Below, one piece after another: positions 26,215 to 34,547 of a stretch of DNA of 64,000 bases; position 1 is the stretch's first letter; each line of letters opens with the position of its first letter. A model generated the notes under the pieces. That model did no database searches, had not been told where the DNA came from, and saw only the letters and a list, made by a program, of their open reading frames with translations. The position numbers and the translations under genes were made by a program. The stretch comes from Bacteroidota bacterium (lineage in GTDB: Bacteria > Bacteroidota > Bacteroidia > Flavobacteriales > Flavobacteriaceae): contig JAFDZC010000006.1 of assembly GCA_018267095.1 (NCBI GenBank), forward strand, positions 434,001 to 498,000, read 5' to 3'.

Positions 26215-27039
26215 TTATTCTATAGTATAAGCAACGTGATCGGTTTCAGAAACCGAAAAATAACCCAGTGCAAAATTGCCTGCATTGGTTTGGTTGACGA
26301 TGTTTCCGCGCACGGTGGCTGGCGGAGTCGAGAAAGGGCCGTTGCTTCCTTGCGCAATGAGGATCAATTTGCTCATATATTCAAAATAGCGCTTTGAAAT
26401 ACCCGACATCGTAATGTCAATCACATCGCCGCTTTTGAGGTCTTCATTGGTGTAATAACCAAAGAATTGATTGCCTTGTACAAACTCGTCATCAAAAGCA
26501 TCATATTCGGGAATAGCTTTGATGCTGGCTTTGTATTTGAACAAATAGTAGTTGTCTACACCGTCGGTATCATTTGAATAGGCTTTGATTTCAATTTCGT
26601 CGCTGCCAAATCCACCTTCGTTGTTTTGCTCGACCGAAGTAATCGGATTTACCCCTAAAAGCGTTTCGGTAGCCGTGTATGTTTGGCCATTCAATACCAC
26701 GGTGAGCTGATAGGTTTGATTGATTTCAGGAATAAAATCATGGCATAAATAAACGCCGGTGTGGGCTTCTTCTTCGATAAAATCAAAAGATTGATTGGCT
26801 GCATTGGTCACGCGAACCACTGCGCCGGACACGGTCGGAATATTGGTGTCATAAAAACCGGTGGTGGTGCTGAGTTTGATTTTTTGCTCGTGGCCGTCGG
26901 TGCCTTTTTGCCATTGAATCGAAGCATCAATGACCAGTTTGGGCGCTGCGGTGTTTAAGTCAACATCGACGACTTCTTCGCAAGAGCTCAACATTAAAAG
27001 GTTGAATAAAAGAATCGGAAGGATATATATCTTTTTCAT
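26215..27039 (-). CDS. DUF4249 lipoprotein, partner of the TonB receptor
   Basis: A 274-residue outer-membrane lipoprotein. A lipobox is visible (MLSSCEEVVDVDL, Cys about 20) and the body has the DUF4249 pattern: PKLVIDASIQWQ, TVSGAVVRVTNA, QTYQLTVVLNGQTYTATETL and the late ANQTNAGN-like VNQTNAGNFALGYFSVS. Members are almost always coded directly after a TonB-dependent receptor, as here (five bases apart), and are thought to be surface-exposed substrate-handling partners. The substrate is unknown. Confidence 0.87.
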   Translation of the reverse strand: MKKIYILPILLFNLLMLSSCEEVVDVDLNTAAPKLVIDASIQWQKGTDGHEQKIKLSTTTGFYDTNIPTVSGAVVRVTNAANQSFDFIEEEAHTGVYLCHDFIPEINQTYQLTVVLNGQTYTATETLLGVNPITSVEQNNEGGFGSDEIEIKAYSNDTDGVDNYYLFKYKASIKAIPEYDAFDDEFVQGNQFFGYYTNEDLKSGDVIDITMSGISKRYFEYMSKLILIAQGSNGPFSTPPATVRGNIVNQTNAGNFALGYFSVSETDHVAYTIE

Positions 27040-27044
27040 GTTGC

Positions 27045-29447
27045 TTAGAATTTAAAGTTATAACTAATACCCGGAACCATTCCGAAGATAGATAAGCGCA
27101 CGGCTTCATTAGCGCCCGTGGTTTGGTTTTGTCTGAACGAAATAGAGGCGGCATTTTTGCGGTTGTATACATTGTACAAGCTAAACACCCATTCGCTCTG
27201 CCAACGCCTTTTTTTATCGGGTTTCGGAACATAAGTAGCCGATAAATCTAAGTGGTGATAGGCCGGTAAACGATCAGCATTGCGCGCTCCGTAGGTTGGA
27301 ATGGTAATGCCTTGGTATTGATATTGGCCATTGGGATAAGTAACGGGTTGCCCAGTTTGAAAGACAAAGTTGCCGCCAAAACTCCATTTTTTATTCAAGG
27401 TATAATTAGAAGTCAGCGATATGTTGTGGGTTTTGTCATAACCGTTGCTGTACCAATCTCCGTTGTTGATGCCGGTTTCTGAAGCGTTTCGGCCCGGAGT
27501 GCGTTGCTCTGATTTGGATAAGGTATACGCCAACCAACCGGTGAGTTTTCCGGTGTTTTTTCGAACCAACAACTCAAGGCCATAAGAGCGCATCTCACCA
27601 TTGAGCACAACTTGCTCGATGGCTTCGTTGGCAATTAAATCGGCGCCGTCGATGTAATCCATGCGGTTTTTGACTTTTCGGTAAAAAATTTCAGATTCAA
27701 TAGAATAAGCATCGTCTTTTAGATTTCTGAAATAACCCACGGCTACTTGATCTAAGATTTGTGGTTTTAAATAGCGGTCGCTGGGTGTCCAAACATCAAG
27801 CGGTGTAGGTGAGGCGGTATTAGAGATCAGTTGTAGGTATTGCACCATGCGGTTGTAACTGGCCTTGACCGATTGATCGTCGTTGAGTTGATATGCAATG
27901 GCCAAGCGCGGTTCTAAATTGTTGAAGCTTTCCATGACTTTGTTCTGACCGTAATAGCGCGTGCCGATGGGTTTGGCTTTTTCGTAAATCTGTAAGTCCT
28001 GATTGAACACAACTGGCTGGTTGTTGGTATATAAGTTTAAAGTTGATCCGCCCAAGCGATAAAACATACTGTAGCGCAATCCGTAAGATACAGATATTTT
28101 TTTAGAAACAGTTTGTTCGGCATCAAAATAAAGGGCCGGTTCAAAAGCGTATTTCTTTTCGAGTTGTTTGTAGTTGATGCCTGAAGTAGCGTCTGAGGGT
28201 TTGATTTCGCCCGGATTAAAATCGTAGTAAATACCGTTAACACCGTAACTGAGTTTGACTTTGTCGGTTAAATAATGTTTGAAATCGTATTTGAGATTGT
28301 AGTTGCGGATGCCTGAATTCCATTTGAAGCCAAATAAATTCAAATCAAGTCCGTAGTAATAATCGCTGTAAATGGCCGAAAGGTTAGAGAATAATTTGTC
28401 GTTGAACAAATGATTCCAACGCACATTGAGCGTCGAATTGCCGTAGGTATTGACAAATCTTCCGTTGAGGTCAAACACATCGCGACCAAAATACCCCGAC
28501 AAATACAAACTGTTTTTATCGCTGAGTTTGTAATTGAGTTTGGTATTTAAATCATAAAAATAAGCCGAGTTTTTGTTGTTTGCGGCTTTGAGGAACAAAT
28601 GCGCATACGAGCCGCGACCGGCAATTAAGAACGAGCCTTTGTCTTTGACAATCGGTCCTTCGGCCAAAAGCCGGCTGGTAATGAGTCCGATGCCACCGCT
28701 CATGGAGAATTTATTACTGTTTCCGTCTTTTTGATACATGTCGAGTACCGACGATACGCGTCCGCCAAAGCGTGCAGGAATTCCGCCTTTGTAGAGTTTT
28801 AAATCTTTAATGGCGTCTGGATTAAACACCGAGAAAAAGCCAAACACGTGTGAGGAATTGTAAATCGTGGCTTCGTCAAGCAAAATTAAGTTTTGGTCGG
28901 CACCGCCTCCGCGCACGTTAAATCCGGATTGGCCTTCGCCGGCATTGGTCACGCCGGGCAAGGTAAGCAGTGCTCTGAGTACATCAACTTCGCCCAAGAC
29001 TACCGGAATCTTTTTGATGGTCGCTGTCGAGAGTTTACTCACGCTCATTTCGGCTTTGCGGATGTTGGTTTTTTGGCGTTGATCAGTGATGACCACCTCG
29101 TCGAGTTGTTGTTCTTGGCTGCTCAGTTTGAAGTTCTTTTTGAGGTTTTGATCCAGCACAATACTTTCGTTAACCGTTTGATAACTCAGATAACTGATTT
29201 GGAGCGTATAATTTCCGGCCGGAAGCGTAATCGAGTAGAAGCCATACGCATTGGTGTTGGTTCCGGTTTTGAGCTCCGGAATGTAGATGTTGACACCAAT
29301 TAGGGTTTCGTTGCTCTGAACATCAGTAATGATTCCGCTCAGGGTAAATTTTTCTTTTAAGGATAGATTTGCTGTTGGGTTTTGGGCTGATAGTGGGCTG
29401 AACAGCATCAGAAGAATACCGAGGCAGCCGATGAGTTTTGTTGTCAT
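27045..29447 (-). CDS. TonB-dependent receptor with N-terminal CarboxypepD-reg-like domain
   Basis: An 800-residue outer-membrane transporter. A signal peptide (cleavage near LSAQ) precedes a carboxypeptidase-regulatory-like domain (about 35-115, FTLSGIITDVQSNETLIGVNIYIPE), the plug (about 120-230, VDVLRALLTLPGVTNAGEGQSGFNVRGGGADQNLILLDEA-type motifs) and a barrel ending in aromatic-terminal GISYNFKF. It moves an unidentified ligand across the outer membrane using TonB energy. It is the first gene of a two-gene operon with the DUF4249 lipoprotein. No SusD-type gene is present, so this is not a classic polysaccharide locus. Confidence 0.93.
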   Translation of the reverse strand: MTTKLIGCLGILLMLFSPLSAQNPTANLSLKEKFTLSGIITDVQSNETLIGVNIYIPELKTGTNTNAYGFYSITLPAGNYTLQISYLSYQTVNESIVLDQNLKKNFKLSSQEQQLDEVVITDQRQKTNIRKAEMSVSKLSTATIKKIPVVLGEVDVLRALLTLPGVTNAGEGQSGFNVRGGGADQNLILLDEATIYNSSHVFGFFSVFNPDAIKDLKLYKGGIPARFGGRVSSVLDMYQKDGNSNKFSMSGGIGLITSRLLAEGPIVKDKGSFLIAGRGSYAHLFLKAANNKNSAYFYDLNTKLNYKLSDKNSLYLSGYFGRDVFDLNGRFVNTYGNSTLNVRWNHLFNDKLFSNLSAIYSDYYYGLDLNLFGFKWNSGIRNYNLKYDFKHYLTDKVKLSYGVNGIYYDFNPGEIKPSDATSGINYKQLEKKYAFEPALYFDAEQTVSKKISVSYGLRYSMFYRLGGSTLNLYTNNQPVVFNQDLQIYEKAKPIGTRYYGQNKVMESFNNLEPRLAIAYQLNDDQSVKASYNRMVQYLQLISNTASPTPLDVWTPSDRYLKPQILDQVAVGYFRNLKDDAYSIESEIFYRKVKNRMDYIDGADLIANEAIEQVVLNGEMRSYGLELLVRKNTGKLTGWLAYTLSKSEQRTPGRNASETGINNGDWYSNGYDKTHNISLTSNYTLNKKWSFGGNFVFQTGQPVTYPNGQYQYQGITIPTYGARNADRLPAYHHLDLSATYVPKPDKKRRWQSEWVFSLYNVYNRKNAASISFRQNQTTGANEAVRLSIFGMVPGISYNFKF

Positions 29448-29620
29448 ATAACGATAAGTTGTTTTTTGATGATTGTCCCTAAGACTATTGAGACTTTGGT
29501 TTGTTACAACGATTATATTAAATGATTATTACTTTTTGGTTATTTTGGTATTCGTTTTTTGAGAAATAATTTACATAATTAATTTTTTACTGCTTAGTTT
29601 TTAAAATATTAATAAGAATA

Positions 29621-29651
29621 ATAAAAAAAGGCAGCTCGTTTTGGCTGCCTT
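29621..29651 (-). terminator. Rho-independent terminator of icd
   Basis: AAGGCAGC and GCTGCCTT pair around an 8-base loop; on the minus strand the stem runs into a T-rich tract. It lies 24 bases after the icd stop codon. Confidence 0.9.
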
Positions 29652-29675
29652 CCTGATAGAACTTTAAATCTATAA

Positions 29676-30899
29676 TTAACAGAGTTTTTTCTCTAAGTTA
29701 TCTTTAATGGCTTCTAAGAAAGCTTCGGTAGTCAAGTAATCATCAGCTGTCAAGCCTTCCGGTTTTACCAACATGGCCAAATCTTTGGTCATTTTTCCGC
29801 TTTCGACGGTGTCAATACACACTTGCTCTAGAGCGTGACAGAAGTCAATAAGTTCTTGATTTCCGTCTAATTTTCCGCGGTGTTCCAAACCTCTGGTCCA
29901 AGCAAAAATCGAAGCAATCGGGTTGGTCGAAGTAGCGCGTCCTTTTTGGTGTTCGCGGTAGTGACGTGTGACGGTTCCGTGTGCTGCTTCGGCCTCAACG
30001 GTTTTTCCATCCGGTGTTACCAATACTGAAGTCATGAGTCCGAGTGAACCAAAACCTTGTGCTACGGTATCAGATTGAACATCGCCGTCGTAGTTTTTAC
30101 AAGCCCATACAAAACCGCCGTTCCATTTCATCGCTGAGGCTACCATATCGTCAATCAAACGGTGCTCATAAACAATACCAATGGCGTCAAATTGCGCTTT
30201 GTAGTGCTCTTGATAAACTTCTTCGAAAATATCTTTAAAACGCCCGTCATAGGCTTTGAGGATCGTGTTTTTGGTCGAAAGATACAACGGCCATTTTTTG
30301 GTGAGAGCCATCTGGAACGATGAATGCGCAAATCCGTAGATGCTTTCGTCGGTATTGTACATCGACATCGCCACGCCATCTCCTTTAAAATTATATACTT
30401 CCCAAGAGGTTGTTTCGCCGGCTTCGTTGGTGAATGACATGGTTAGAGTTCCCTTGCCTTTGATGACTTTATCGGTGGCTTTGTACTGATCGCCAAAAGC
30501 GTGACGACCAATAACAATCGGTTGCGTCCAGCCTTGAACGTATCGGGGTACATTGCTCATAATGATCGGCTCTCTAAAAACCGTTCCGCCCACAATGTTG
30601 CGGATGGTTCCATTGGGCGATTTCCACATTTCAGAAAGGTTGAATTCTTGAACGCGGGCTTCATCAGGCGTGATGGTAGCACATTTAATCCCTACGTTGT
30701 ATTTTTTGATAGCTTCGGCTGAATCAATCGTGACTTGATCTTTGGTGGCCTCGCGGTGTTCGATGCCTAAATCGTAATATTTGATATCGAGATCTAAATA
30801 AGGAAGAATGAGTTTTTCTTTGATAAAAGCCCAAATGATTCTTGTCATTTCATCGCCATCCAATTCAACTACCGGATGGGCTACTTTAATTTTTGCCAT
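29676..30899 (-). CDS. icd: NADP-dependent isocitrate dehydrogenase (dimeric, eukaryotic-type)
   Basis: TCA-cycle enzyme that oxidises isocitrate to 2-oxoglutarate with NADP. Its 407 residues match the homodimeric type II class rather than the E. coli type: [14 protein letters not shown] at the N-terminus, [17 protein letters not shown] with substrate-binding residues, [22 protein letters not shown] and the signature [20 protein letters not shown]. It has its own -7 box and terminator, so it is monocistronic. Confidence 0.97.
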   Translation of the reverse strand: MAKIKVAHPVVELDGDEMTRIIWAFIKEKLILPYLDLDIKYYDLGIEHREATKDQVTIDSAEAIKKYNVGIKCATITPDEARVQEFNLSEMWKSPNGTIRNIVGGTVFREPIIMSNVPRYVQGWTQPIVIGRHAFGDQYKATDKVIKGKGTLTMSFTNEAGETTSWEVYNFKGDGVAMSMYNTDESIYGFAHSSFQMALTKKWPLYLSTKNTILKAYDGRFKDIFEEVYQEHYKAQFDAIGIVYEHRLIDDMVASAMKWNGGFVWACKNYDGDVQSDTVAQGFGSLGLMTSVLVTPDGKTVEAEAAHGTVTRHYREHQKGRATSTNPIASIFAWTRGLEHRGKLDGNQELIDFCHALEQVCIDTVESGKMTKDLAMLVKPEGLTADDYLTTEAFLEAIKDNLEKKLC

Positions 30900-30937
30900 G
30901 CTATGTTATTTTTGTGTTATTATATTTTTTGCGGTAA

Positions 30938-30945
30938 CAAATATA
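30938..30945 (-). promoter_or_regulatory. Bacteroidota -7 box upstream of icd
   Basis: TATATTTG on the minus strand matches TAnnTTTG 38 bases before the icd start. No clear TTG was seen at the standard distance. Confidence 0.5.
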
Positions 30946-31060
30946 GTAAAATGCATAGCACGACAGCTTGTTATCCCTACGAAAACGATTGATTTACGAA
31001 TTTGACAATATGCTTTTTAAAAAATATAAATGACGTAAAATTAACTGTGCTTTTTTGTCA

Positions 31061-31090
31061 AAAAAAAAGTCCCAAGCAATGCTCGGGACT
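31061..31090 (-). terminator. Rho-independent terminator of rplS
   Basis: AGTCCC and GGGACT arms with an inner AGC/GCT stem, followed on the minus strand by a long T tract, 23 bases after the rplS stop. Confidence 0.92.
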
Positions 31091-31113
31091 CTTGAAGTAT
31101 GTTTTGCAAACAA

Positions 31114-31464
31114 TTAGATACGTCTGTCTTTGATTTTTGCTTTTTTACCGGTAAGTTCTCTGAAGTAGAAAATACGAGCTCTGCGAACGTGACCTTTCTT
31201 GTTGATTTCAATTTTTTGCAAGGCTGGCAAGTTGATTGGGAAGATACGCTCAACACCTACTGCACCAGACATTTTACGGATGGTAAAAGTTTCAGTAGCT
31301 CCTGAACCTCTTCTTTGAATTACCACTCCTTTAAAGAACTGAGTTCTTGTTTTTTCACCCTCTTTAATTTCGTAGTATACAGTGATGGTATCACCGGCTC
31401 CGAATTCAGGGAATTCTTTCTTAGCTATCAATTCGTTTTGTACGAATGTCATTAAATCTGCCAT
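31114..31464 (-). CDS. rplS: 50S ribosomal protein L19 (bL19)
   Basis: A 116-residue ribosomal protein placed at the 30S-50S interface. Family motifs are FGAGDTITVYYEIKEGEKTR, FKGVVIQRRGSG, FTIRKMSGAVGVERIFPI and KGHVRRARIFYFREL. It follows trmD on the same strand, an old bacterial pairing, but here the two are separated by 272 bases with repeats and a separate promoter box, so rplS probably has its own transcript. A structured leader lies directly upstream. Confidence 0.98.
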   Translation of the reverse strand: MADLMTFVQNELIAKKEFPEFGAGDTITVYYEIKEGEKTRTQFFKGVVIQRRGSGATETFTIRKMSGAVGVERIFPINLPALQKIEINKKGHVRRARIFYFRELTGKKAKIKDRRI

Positions 31465-31533
31465 GATAATGTAAATTAATTATGGTTTAAAATCAGAGCA
31501 ACGTTCACGGATATCGCCAGAGGTTGGTCTAAG
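31465..31533 (-). promoter_or_regulatory. Candidate autoregulatory leader of rplS
   Basis: Between the -7 box and the start codon, AGACCAAC pairs with GTTGCTCT (plus coordinates 31495-31502 with 31523-31530, seven of eight pairs), enclosing an inner GG/CC stem, so a leader of about 70 bases can fold into a hairpin some 30 bases before the ATG. A leader class for bL19 has been reported in flavobacteria as far as I recall, but I could not compare the structures. Confidence 0.45.
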
Positions 31534-31539
31534 TGGGCG

Positions 31540-31547
31540 CAAATATA
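31540..31547 (-). promoter_or_regulatory. Bacteroidota -7 box upstream of rplS
   Basis: TATATTTG on the minus strand, 75 bases before the rplS start, placing the transcript start just ahead of the leader hairpin. Confidence 0.5.
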
Positions 31548-31552
31548 AAAAA

Positions 31553-31580
31553 GAATTATCAATTACGAATGACGAATGAT
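31553..31580. repeat. Heptamer micro-repeat array upstream of rplS
   Basis: Four in-phase 7-base units (GAATTAT, CAATTAC, GAATGAC, GAATGAT) lie directly upstream of the rplS -7 box, where the -33 element would be expected. Confidence 0.6.
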
Positions 31581-31655
31581 TAATTTTTTTGATGTCTTTT
31601 TATTGTCTAGATGTGTTTGTAAATCATTGAGTTATAAAAAAACATGCTACAGACT

Positions 31656-31732
31656 CGTAATTCCCAATTCCCAATTCGTAATTCTGAATTTGTAATTCTG
31701 AATTTGTAATTCGTAATTCTGAATTCGTAATT
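31656..31732. repeat. Eleven-unit heptamer array (AATT core) at the trmD 3' end
   Basis: Eleven uninterrupted 7-base units of the form NNNAATT. The variable triplets are, in order, CGT, CCC, CCC, CGT, CTG, TGT, CTG, TGT, CGT, CTG, CGT, so only four kinds occur. The array ends four bases from the trmD stop codon (31737-31739). Confidence 0.92.
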
Positions 31733-31736
31733 TCAA

Positions 31737-32414
31737 CTATTTGTCAAGTAAATCCGGTCTTCTGTTCTTGGTGTGCTCATAGGCCATATCCTCGCGCCAT
31801 TTGTCAATATTGGCTGCATGTCCGCTGAGCAAAACCTCCGGAACCTTCCAACCTTTGTAATCGGCCGGTCGCGTGTAAATAGGAGGCGAGAGCAAATTGT
31901 CCTGAAAACTGTCGGTCAGCGCCGAAGTTTCATCGCTCAAAACCCCGGGAATCAATCTGATAATCGCATCCGAAAGCACCAATGCACCCAATTCTCCGCC
32001 CGAAAGCACATAATCGCCAATCGAGATTTCTTTGGTAATAAAATGATCGCGCACGCGTTGATCCACCCCTTTATAATGTCCGCACAAAATAATCAGGTTT
32101 TCATACAATGACATTGCATTAGCCATCGGCTGGTTGAGTGTTTCACCATCGGGCGTCATATAAATAATCTCGTCGTAATGGCGCTCGTTTTTGAGTTGGG
32201 TAATGCATTTGTCAATCGGTTCAATGAGCATTACCATGCCCGCGCCGCCACCGTACGGATAATCATCCACACTTTTATATTTGCCAATCGTGTAGTCGCG
32301 CAAATTGTGAAAATGCACTTCGACCAAACCTTTGTCGATGGCGCGTTTCATAATCGAGCCTTCAAACGGGCTGCGCAATAATTCGGGTAAAACCGTGATG
32401 ATGTCAATTCTCAT
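31737..32414 (-). CDS. trmD: tRNA (guanine-37-N1)-methyltransferase
   Basis: A 225-residue SPOUT methyltransferase that makes m1G37 in tRNAs reading CNN codons and prevents +1 frameshifts. Visible are the N-terminal [26 protein letters not shown], the SAM-binding knot ([13 protein letters not shown] and [31 protein letters not shown]) and the C-terminal [22 protein letters not shown]-type motif. Promoter and repeat element copy D lie directly upstream, so it probably starts its own transcript. Confidence 0.97.
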   Translation of the reverse strand: MRIDIITVLPELLRSPFEGSIMKRAIDKGLVEVHFHNLRDYTIGKYKSVDDYPYGGGAGMVMLIEPIDKCITQLKNERHYDEIIYMTPDGETLNQPMANAMSLYENLIILCGHYKGVDQRVRDHFITKEISIGDYVLSGGELGALVLSDAIIRLIPGVLSDETSALTDSFQDNLLSPPIYTRPADYKGWKVPEVLLSGHAANIDKWREDMAYEHTKNRRPDLLDK

Positions 32415-32440
32415 TTTGTTGTTTCTGAGCCTGTGGGCAG

Positions 32441-32448
32441 CAAAGATA
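32441..32448 (-). promoter_or_regulatory. Bacteroidota -7 box upstream of trmD
   Basis: TATCTTTG on the minus strand, 26 bases before the trmD start and directly after repeat element copy D. Confidence 0.55.
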
Positions 32449-32452
32449 GCAA

Positions 32453-32543
32453 GTTTTTTCAGAAGCCGGGAACCTGCTGTGCGCTACAATCTTTGCTTTT
32501 ATCAAGAAAAAAAGCAAAGGATTTTCGCTGCCATCAGGGTTAG
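32453..32543 (-). repeat. Dispersed hairpin element, copy D
   Basis: On the minus strand it begins CTAACCCTGATGGCAGCG. A perfect 10-base stem, CTTTGCTTTT (32491-32500) and AAAAGCAAAG (32510-32519), replaces the hairpins seen in copies A and B; the tail AGCGCACAGCAGG matches the other copies. It lies 21 bases after the DUF1569 stop and ends next to the trmD -7 box. Confidence 0.8.
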
Positions 32544-32564
32544 GGCATCGGAGTGCTCAGAAAG

Positions 32565-33014
32565 TTAAACGCCAAACTGCTTTAAATGGTGATCAAGGTG
32601 CTTCCACATGAGCATATCCCATTCTTCGGTATTGAGCGGGCCCCAAAACGGATGGTTTTTGAGTTTGATGCAGCTCGGGCCTTCTTGTGCAAACTTCTGT
32701 AAAGCTTCAATGAGTTGCTTTTTGCTTTGTTCAAAATCAGGTTGGTCTTTAATCACGAATTCTTTGGCCGTCGGGCTGTTTTTATCAAGCTTTCCGTTGA
32801 CAATGACTTTGTTTTTGAGCAATCTGCCGAGCAATTTAAAGATGAACAGCACCTTTAATTCCATCTTTCCGAAGGCTACTTCAATGGCTTTGGTGCAATG
32901 CACCAACATTTGATTCACGCTCATTTTGCCCCATAAACCTTGGGTTTCAGGTGTGAGTTTTTCGATTCGGTCAATCATGAATTGATTGTCGGCGGGGTTG
33001 AATATCGATGGCAT
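32565..33014 (-). CDS. DUF1569 (DinB-like) protein
   Basis: A 149-residue protein with the DUF1569 pattern of a DinB-like four-helix bundle: GLWGKMSVNQMLVHCTKAIEVAFGK, then QLIEALQKFAQEGP, HPFWGPLNTEEWDMLMWKHLDHHLKQFGV. Histidines in VHC and KHLDHH would be the metal ligands by analogy with DinB. The function is unknown. It is monocistronic and followed by repeat element copy D. Confidence 0.85.
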   Translation of the reverse strand: MPSIFNPADNQFMIDRIEKLTPETQGLWGKMSVNQMLVHCTKAIEVAFGKMELKVLFIFKLLGRLLKNKVIVNGKLDKNSPTAKEFVIKDQPDFEQSKKQLIEALQKFAQEGPSCIKLKNHPFWGPLNTEEWDMLMWKHLDHHLKQFGV

Positions 33015-33054
33015 AAGAAGTTGTTTTAGTGTTTCAAATGTAGCATAATAAAGT

Positions 33055-33062
33055 TACCTTTG
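33055..33062 (+). promoter_or_regulatory. Bacteroidota -7 box upstream of the PPIase gene
   Basis: TACCTTTG matches TAnnTTTG 26 bases before the start at 33089. Confidence 0.5.
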
Positions 33063-33088
33063 CCGCTCAAATTTTTAAAATTCACAAA

Positions 33089-34021
33089 ATGGAAAACGGA
33101 ATATATGCTAAATTCAACACCGCCAAAGGTGCTATTTTGGTAAAACTCACGCATGATTTAACGCCGGGCACAGTCGGTAATTTTGTGGCTTTGGCCGAAG
33201 GAAACCTTGAAAACAGTGCACGCCCGCAAGGCAAACCGTATTATGACGGACTTAAATTTCACCGTGTGATTCCAGATTTTATGATCCAAGGCGGTTGCCC
33301 GCAAGGCATCGGAACCGGTGGGCCGGGCTACAACTTTGACGATGAGTTCCACCCAGAATTGCGTCACGACGGGCCGGGTGTATTGTCTATGGCCAATTCA
33401 GGGCCGGGCAGCAATGGTTCGCAATTTTTTATTACGCATGTATCCACCCCATGGCTTGATGACAAACACACCGTTTTCGGTCATGTAATCGAAGGTCAAG
33501 ACGTGGTCGATGCGATTGCGCAAGGCGATGTCATGGATAGCATTGAAATCATCCGCGTGGGCGACGAAGCCCAAAAGTGGAATGCCATTGAAGCCTTCAG
33601 AACTTTTGAAGGTGCTCGTGCCAAACGCGAAGCCGCCGAGCGCGAAGCTGCTGAAGCTGCGATGGAAAAACTCGCTGCCGGATTTGATAAAACCCCAAGC
33701 GGTTTGCGTTATAAAATGATTCAAAAGGGTTCGGGTAAAAAAGCCGAGAAAGGCAAAACGGTATCCGTTCATTATTCAGGTTCGCTCGAAAACGGTCGTG
33801 TGTTCGATTCGTCTTATGCGCGCAAAAAACCCATTGAATTTCCGCTCGGGATGGGTCATGTCATTGAAGGTTGGGACGAAGGCATCGCTTTGTTGCACGT
33901 GGGCGATAAGGCTCGTTTTGTGATTCCGTCGCATTTGGGTTACGGCGCGCGCGGAGCCGGAGGTGTAATTCCGCCCAATGCTACTCTGATCTTTGATGTT
34001 GAATTAATGGATGTTAAATAA
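33089..34021 (+). CDS. Cyclophilin-FKBP fusion peptidyl-prolyl isomerase
   Basis: A 310-residue protein joining two unrelated prolyl isomerase domains. Residues 1-155 are a cyclophilin (KFHRVIPDFMIQGG, GPGYNFDDEFHPELRH, NGSQFFITHVSTPWLDDKHTVFG). An alanine- and glutamate-rich helix (about 170-205) links it to an FKBP domain (about 205-310, VSVHYSGSLENGRVFDSSYARKKPIEFPLG, VIEGWDEGIALL, GYGARGAGGVIPPNATLIFDVEL). No signal peptide is present, so it should act in the cytoplasm as a folding catalyst. Similar fusions are known in flavobacteria. It is monocistronic. Confidence 0.94.
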   Translation: MENGIYAKFNTAKGAILVKLTHDLTPGTVGNFVALAEGNLENSARPQGKPYYDGLKFHRVIPDFMIQGGCPQGIGTGGPGYNFDDEFHPELRHDGPGVLSMANSGPGSNGSQFFITHVSTPWLDDKHTVFGHVIEGQDVVDAIAQGDVMDSIEIIRVGDEAQKWNAIEAFRTFEGARAKREAAEREAAEAAMEKLAAGFDKTPSGLRYKMIQKGSGKKAEKGKTVSVHYSGSLENGRVFDSSYARKKPIEFPLGMGHVIEGWDEGIALLHVGDKARFVIPSHLGYGARGAGGVIPPNATLIFDVELMDVK

Positions 34022-34076
34022 TCGTCTATTGGTATAAAAAAGCCTCAGTGCTATATCAATTATGATGTGCTTTTTT

Positions 34077-34084
34077 TACATTTG
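34077..34084 (+). promoter_or_regulatory. Bacteroidota -7 box upstream of the haem lipoprotein gene
   Basis: TACATTTG matches TAnnTTTG 16 bases before the start at 34101, implying a very short leader. Confidence 0.5.
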
Positions 34085-34100
34085 AATAAAACAAGATTAT

Positions 34101-34493
34101 ATGAAATCAAAATTTTTAGGATTAGCAATTTTAAGCATCACAATTTATGCATGTGCCTCTAAAACTGCCGCGACATCTTCGTCACAAGTAGCTGCTGCTG
34201 AGGCTCCGGTTGCTCGAACGACCTCTACTGAACCCTCAACTCCGGCAGCTCCGCTGGGTAAAGCTGAAGCTGTAAAACCGCCCAAAGATTCTAAAGGCAA
34301 TGTTGCCCCTACAGATTTGAACGCCGGAAAAATCAGCTATAAAAACAACTGTGCTAAATGCCACGATTTGTTCAGCCCTAAAGAGTTTACCAGAGAACAA
34401 TGGGCGCCTATTTTGGTAAGTATGCAAAAGAAAGCTCATTTGTCTGACGCCGAAATGGCTCCGATTACGGCCTATATTTATGCTCAGTTATAA
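34101..34493 (+). CDS. Small cytochrome c-like lipoprotein
   Basis: A 130-residue lipoprotein (lipobox ITIYAC, Cys about 18) with a long proline-, alanine- and threonine-rich linker (about 20-75) and one haem c motif, CAKCH, at about 91-95 in YKNNCAKCHDLFSPKEF. A downstream methionine (for example in LSDAEMAPI) could be the distal ligand. It is therefore probably a small membrane-tethered electron carrier in the periplasm or outer membrane. Both partners are unknown; it has its own promoter box and terminator. Confidence 0.8.
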   Translation: MKSKFLGLAILSITIYACASKTAATSSSQVAAAEAPVARTTSTEPSTPAAPLGKAEAVKPPKDSKGNVAPTDLNAGKISYKNNCAKCHDLFSPKEFTREQWAPILVSMQKKAHLSDAEMAPITAYIYAQL

Positions 34494-34513
34494 GATAAAC
34501 TAGATTTTAAAAC

Positions 34514-34547
34514 AAAAAAAGCAGCTCGATGAAAGCTGCTTTTTTTT
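34514..34547. terminator. Bidirectional terminator between the haem lipoprotein and glgC
   Basis: GCAGCT and AGCTGC pair around a 7-base loop, extended by seven A and seven T on either side. It serves both convergent genes; the glgC stop overlaps its last bases. Confidence 0.93.

Noticed and set aside
26039-26230. 63-codon plus-strand open frame
   Set aside because: It runs through the large inverted repeat and has no signal or domain.
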